Below, piece after piece: positions 61,301 to 64,000 of a DNA stretch of 64,000 bases. The notes under the pieces were generated by a model. That model was not told the DNA's origin. It did not search any database and saw only the letters and a program-made list of their open reading frames with translations. Position 1 is the stretch's first letter, and each line of letters opens with the position of its first letter. The DNA is from Mucilaginibacter psychrotolerans (GTDB taxonomy: Bacteria; Bacteroidota; Bacteroidia; Sphingobacteriales; Sphingobacteriaceae): assembly GCF_004519315.1 (NCBI RefSeq), contig NZ_SOZE01000016.1, forward strand, positions 1-64,000. The letters run 5' to 3'. A program made the position numbers and the translations under genes.

Positions 61301-64000
61301 TCCCGGCTTCGTTACACCATACCAGGGCCAATCCCAACATCGATTTCGAAAACAGTCCGTTCTTCGTTAACACCCGGCTGCGCGATTGGGAGACCGATAA
61401 AAAGCGCATAGCCGGTGTAAGTTCTTTTGGCGTGGGTGGTACCAACGTACACCTTATACTTGAAGAATACCCGCAGCAAATCAAACTCTCGGGTGAAGGG
61501 AACGCTTTGCACCTTATCCAATGGTCGGCTAAAACGGAGAGCAGCGCCGATAAATACCGCGAAAAGCTATCCGCATGGATAAATAGCAATCCGGATGCAT
61601 CCCTGGCAGATATTGCCTATACGCTGCAAACCGGGCGTACGGGCTTCGCCAATCGTTACATCGCGGTAGCAGCAACAAAAGAAGAATTATTAGAGAAACT
61701 GGCATCGTCAATACCCAAAACAGATTCCAAAAAACTCAATGCCAAAGCAACCGAAGTTGCTTTTATGTTTCCCGGTCAGGGCGCACAGTTTGTGAATATG
61801 GGGCGGTATTTGTACGATACCGAAGCGGTTTACCGCTCGGCTATAGACGATTGCATCGCCCTGCTCAAAGGCACCTCTCAGGAAGATATCCTGGCGATAT
61901 TATACAACGATAGCAACGAAGCCGCCGCTACCGAGCAGTTAAAAAATACGCTGTACACGCAGCCTGCCCTGTTCATCACCAGCTACGCCATGGCCAGGCT
62001 TTGGATGAGTTGGGGCATAACCCCGGCTGTACTAACGGGCCACAGCATAGGCGAATTCGTGGCCGCGCATTTTGCGGGCATCATGTCGCTTGCAGATGCG
62101 GTAAAGCTCATCAGCAGCCGTGCAAAATTAGTAAGCGAAGCAGAAGGTGGCGATATGTTATCCGTACGAATGCCCGAGGCCGAAGTACGCGATATATTGC
62201 CCGATGGACTTTCCATTGCAGTCCTGAATACCAAAAATGCCACCGTAGTAGCCGGGCCAAGTGCAGAGGTCGCGAAATTTGCCCAAACGGTTGCCGCCAT
62301 GAACGTCGCTACGCGCGTGCTGGAAACCAGCCACGCCTTCCATTCGGCTATGATGGATAGCGTGGTAGAACCCTTTGAGGCTGTAGTGAAAACCGTTAAG
62401 CTTAACCCGCCGGTTAAGCCCATCATATCAACTATAACCGGTAAATGGCTCAGCGAGGCCGAAGCGCTCGACCCGCATTATTGGGCCATGCATGTACGCC
62501 GCACGGTAAGATTTGCCGATGCAGCTAATTTGTTAGCCGAAGACGAGGGCCGCATAATGCTGGAAGTTGGTCCTGGCAATGTACTCTCCACCCTGGTAAA
62601 GCAACAGGCATCGCCAAAGTTGGTTACAACCATACCAGGCATAGATAGCGCCCTGGGCGATTTGCCCACCCGATCGGCGTTGCAGGCGCTTGGGCAGCTT
62701 TGGATGAACGGTATCGACCCGGATTGGACAGCATTTTATGCCGGGCAGCAAAGGCTGAAACTGAACTTGCCTACTTATGCCTTCGATAGGAAACGTTTTT
62801 GGGTAGAGCCGGTTATCCCGCTAAGCCATTTAACGCCGCCATTTGAAGCACCTACTGAACAATTATTTGAACACAGCACAGCAATACAAAAAGATATGCC
62901 ACTTAGAAAGGAACTGTTGATAGGTAAACTGAAGGATATATTTGAGGATACATCGGGTATAGATGTGGATAGCAGCGATGCCAGTTTTATCGAAATTGGT
63001 TTCGATTCGCTTTTGCTTACGCAGGTAGCCACCAACCTCAAAAAAGAGTTCAACGTGCCTATCACTTTCCGCAAATTATTTGAGGAATATAATTCGCTGG
63101 ATTTACTGGCGGCCCACCTGGATAACATACTCCCTGCCGACCAATACCAACCCGCCCCGCCGGCAGCTGCGGCGAGGCCGGTCGCCCAACCCGTTTACCA
63201 GCAGCCAACTTACCAGCAGCCAGTATTTCATGCCGCGCCGCAGGCAGAAGGCAGCAACCAGGTCCTCACCATGATTGCTCAGCAATTACAATTATTGGCC
63301 AGCCAGGTAGCCCTTATGCAGGGTGGGAATACAGGATACCCGCAACCGGTGCGTACTACTACCGTACAACTTACGCCGCCACCAGTGCAGGTACAGCAAG
63401 GTAACAGTGCGCAATCGCCTGTGGCAAAACCCGCCATATCGCTTGCGCCTGCATCAGATATCAGTGCCGAGGAAATGGTAGAACTTAAGAAGCCCTTTGG
63501 TGCTACGGCCCGTATAGAGCGACAGGTGCAGGGCTTAGCGCCTAAACAACAGGCACTAATCGCCAAGCTCACCAAAGATTATAACGAAAAAACAAAAACC
63601 AGTAAGGCGCAAACGCAGCAGCACAGGCCGTACATGGCAGACCCAAGGGTGGTGAGTGGTTTCCGCCCGCTAACCAAAGAGTTGGTTTACCCCATTGTTG
63701 TGAACAGATCTAAAGGCAGCCGCGTTTGGGATGTAGATGGTAACGAATACATTGATGCCCTTAACGGTTTCGGCTCCAATATGTTAGGCTATCAGCCCGA
63801 TGTGTTGAAGACGGTGATACACGAGCAGATAGATAAAGGTTACGAGATTGGCCCTCAGCATGAACTGGCGGGCGATGTTTGTAAACTGCTTTGCGAGTTT
63901 ACGCAGTTTGAGCGTGCTGCCTTGTGCAACACCGGTTCTGAAGCGGTACTGGGTGCAATGCGCGTTGCCCGCACAGTTACCGGCAGATCGCTCATCGTAG
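58342..64000 (+). CDS. Hybrid NRPS/PKS megasynthase, A-PCP-KS-AT-ACP-aminotransferase (3' end outside the window)
   Basis: Open without a stop from ATG 58342 to the right edge, over 1,880 codons. Domains: adenylation ~15-520 (YTSGSTGTPKG at ~161, NMYGPTETS, GYLNRPDLTAEKF, RSGDLCRFLPDG, KTSSGKVDRNNLP); PCP with Ser561 in FFELGGNSLLGL; ketosynthase ~615-1045 (Cys790 in VHSACSTSLLAI, His in VEAHGTAT and SNMGHLVAAAG); acyltransferase ~1130-1480 (Ser1235 in GHSIGE; HAFH at 1331-1334, the malonyl-type motif); ACP with Ser1556 in IGFDSLLLTQ; a Pro/Gln-rich linker ~1590-1700; then a class III aminotransferase from ~1764 (SRVWDVDGNEYIDALNGFGS, CNTGSEAVLGAMR). No condensation domain precedes A, so it starts a chain. 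No KR, DH or ER lies between AT and ACP. The KS-AT-ACP-AMT order resembles MycA of mycosubtilin. The PLP lysine lies beyond the window. Confidence 0.95.
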   Translation, partial: MDLLTENIYHQEETGDVFLHRLFEEQAQLTPDVLAIQLAGQQITYHELNRKADQLALAIVNQSPDSLVIGVSVQRSIETIAGILAVLKAGKAYLPIDASYPIERLQHILKDAGVNTILAATAQKELFTHLPVTVIASDKEYTETATSVDQNIRTHVAYVIYTSGSTGTPKGVCVGHVGVVNLIYYHKRISPYLGIGAKTLQFAPLVFDASVVEIFCTLCIGGTLVLVEDEVRIDPVRLIRYVDDMKVNRINVPFVALQYFTEIADAEKRYPQSLLEVITAGEQLKVTPQIVRFFQALPGCVFYNMYGPTETSVASTALKLTGAPETWPALPTIGKEIDNTKNYILDENLSLLPDGEVGELCISGINLSYGYLNRPDLTAEKFVDWQNNGQTIRIYRSGDLCRFLPDGNIEYLGRKDTQVKIRGNRVEIGEIEVLLNQLDGIQQSVVIAREDTPGDKRLVAYLVASHERVTTAQVRDRIEEKLPDFMMPSAFVWMTDLPKTSSGKVDRNNLPKPDLKRPELATLYKPAANLTQKRLAGIWCELLQLEKVGIDDNFFELGGNSLLGLKTVATLKKQYNVVLPITKLYQFPTVAGIAAYLDGTTGKVAEVVLPKTKVKAGNGDIAIIGMAGRFPGANTIDELWTLLKESRETTRFFTDEEIDSSIPPEVRFAPNYVKARGVVENSDEFDAAFFGLSPRIAELMDPQQRIFLELVWEALESTGHLPSQYHGMVGLFAGCGNNTYYINNVIPNRHLIDKVGSFMVSTLNEKDYIATRIAYELDLKGPAVSVHSACSTSLLAIAQAVDSIRAGQCNAALAGGVSISSPINSGHLYQEGTMLSADGHCRSFDAEADGTVFSDGAGVVLLKSLEEAEADGDTIYGIIKGVGLNNDGGGKGSFTAPNAAGQAGAIAMAIRDAGVSAADITYVEAHGTATVLGDPIEIEGLRMAFGPQDANQYCAIGSIKSNMGHLVAAAGVAGFIKATLAMYHHQIPASLHHTRANPNIDFENSPFFVNTRLRDWETDKKRIAGVSSFGVGGTNVHLILEEYPQQIKLSGEGNALHLIQWSAKTESSADKYREKLSAWINSNPDASLADIAYTLQTGRTGFANRYIAVAATKEELLEKLASSIPKTDSKKLNAKATEVAFMFPGQGAQFVNMGRYLYDTEAVYRSAIDDCIALLKGTSQEDILAILYNDSNEAAATEQLKNTLYTQPALFITSYAMARLWMSWGITPAVLTGHSIGEFVAAHFAGIMSLADAVKLISSRAKLVSEAEGGDMLSVRMPEAEVRDILPDGLSIAVLNTKNATVVAGPSAEVAKFAQTVAAMNVATRVLETSHAFHSAMMDSVVEPFEAVVKTVKLNPPVKPIISTITGKWLSEAEALDPHYWAMHVRRTVRFADAANLLAEDEGRIMLEVGPGNVLSTLVKQQASPKLVTTIPGIDSALGDLPTRSALQALGQLWMNGIDPDWTAFYAGQQRLKLNLPTYAFDRKRFWVEPVIPLSHLTPPFEAPTEQLFEHSTAIQKDMPLRKELLIGKLKDIFEDTSGIDVDSSDASFIEIGFDSLLLTQVATNLKKEFNVPITFRKLFEEYNSLDLLAAHLDNILPADQYQPAPPAAAARPVAQPVYQQPTYQQPVFHAAPQAEGSNQVLTMIAQQLQLLASQVALMQGGNTGYPQPVRTTTVQLTPPPVQVQQGNSAQSPVAKPAISLAPASDISAEEMVELKKPFGATARIERQVQGLAPKQQALIAKLTKDYNEKTKTSKAQTQQHRPYMADPRVVSGFRPLTKELVYPIVVNRSKGSRVWDVDGNEYIDALNGFGSNMLGYQPDVLKTVIHEQIDKGYEIGPQHELAGDVCKLLCEFTQFERAALCNTGSEAVLGAMRVARTVTGRSLIV

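Noticed and set aside
61983..62426. Minus-strand ORFs across the NRPS/PKS region
   Set aside because: They mirror the codons of the megasynthase, whose plus-strand domains are unambiguous.

Overview
The window is chromosomal DNA of a Bacteroidota bacterium, most likely of the family Sphingobacteriaceae (Mucilaginibacter/Pedobacter-like). Grounds: promoter -7 boxes of the Bacteroidota form TAnnTTTG, few Shine-Dalgarno sequences, a six-domain S1 protein with acidic and Lys/Ala-rich tails, TonB-plug/MG2 and NHL lipoproteins, a four-helix-bundle (S23/IVP-like) gene, and dispersed palindromic intergenic repeats. The genus is an inference from style, not from a marker-gene comparison.

Layout. 0.2-9 kb: DUF479 protein, rpsA, KptA with an extra C-terminal domain, a large MG2/TonB-plug surface protein and a secreted aminopeptidase P. 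9-14.4 kb: pyrR and pyrB separated by a four-helix-bundle gene that sits between 40-bp inverted repeats, then membrane proteins and a flavin amine oxidase with a cupin remnant at its 3' end. 14.4-27.3 kb: alpha-glucan metabolism (GH65 phosphorylase, GH13, GH31, glgB), interrupted by an Rpn-type nuclease with a duplicated C-terminal ORF and by a lipoprotein gene with an in-frame stop. 27.3-35.9 kb: two AraC regulators, an SDR, an aldo/keto reductase, a CvpA-CAP fusion, an NHL lipoprotein, several gene remnants and tRNA-Arg(UCU). 36-43.8 kb: central carbon genes (BadF-type sugar kinase, Nudix-like regulator, pfkA, a degenerate kinase paralogue, gapA, D-2-hydroxyacid dehydrogenase).

43.8-54 kb is accessory DNA. 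It holds four predicted proteases of different folds (trypsin-like, AvrRpt2/papain-like, subtilase, C1 papain). The subtilase/C1 pair lies between two ~125-bp direct repeats. Next comes a RepA-like P-loop ATPase with a C-terminal HTH, preceded by three repeated palindromes and a 32-bp near-perfect palindrome. 54-58 kb: VOC protein, hybrid histidine kinase, SRPBCC protein and a small OB-fold-like secreted protein.

58.3 kb to the window end: a very large ORF, open at the right edge, encoding a hybrid NRPS/PKS of order A-PCP-KS-AT-ACP-aminotransferase. It looks like the first gene of a biosynthetic cluster. The order suggests an aminoacyl starter, one malonyl extension and transamination of the beta-ketone, which would give a 3,4-diamino acyl intermediate. 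This is the most novel-looking system here, followed by the repeat-flanked protease pair, the Rpn C-terminal duplication, the IR-flanked four-helix-bundle insertion in the pyr operon, and the pseudokinase between pfkA and gapA.
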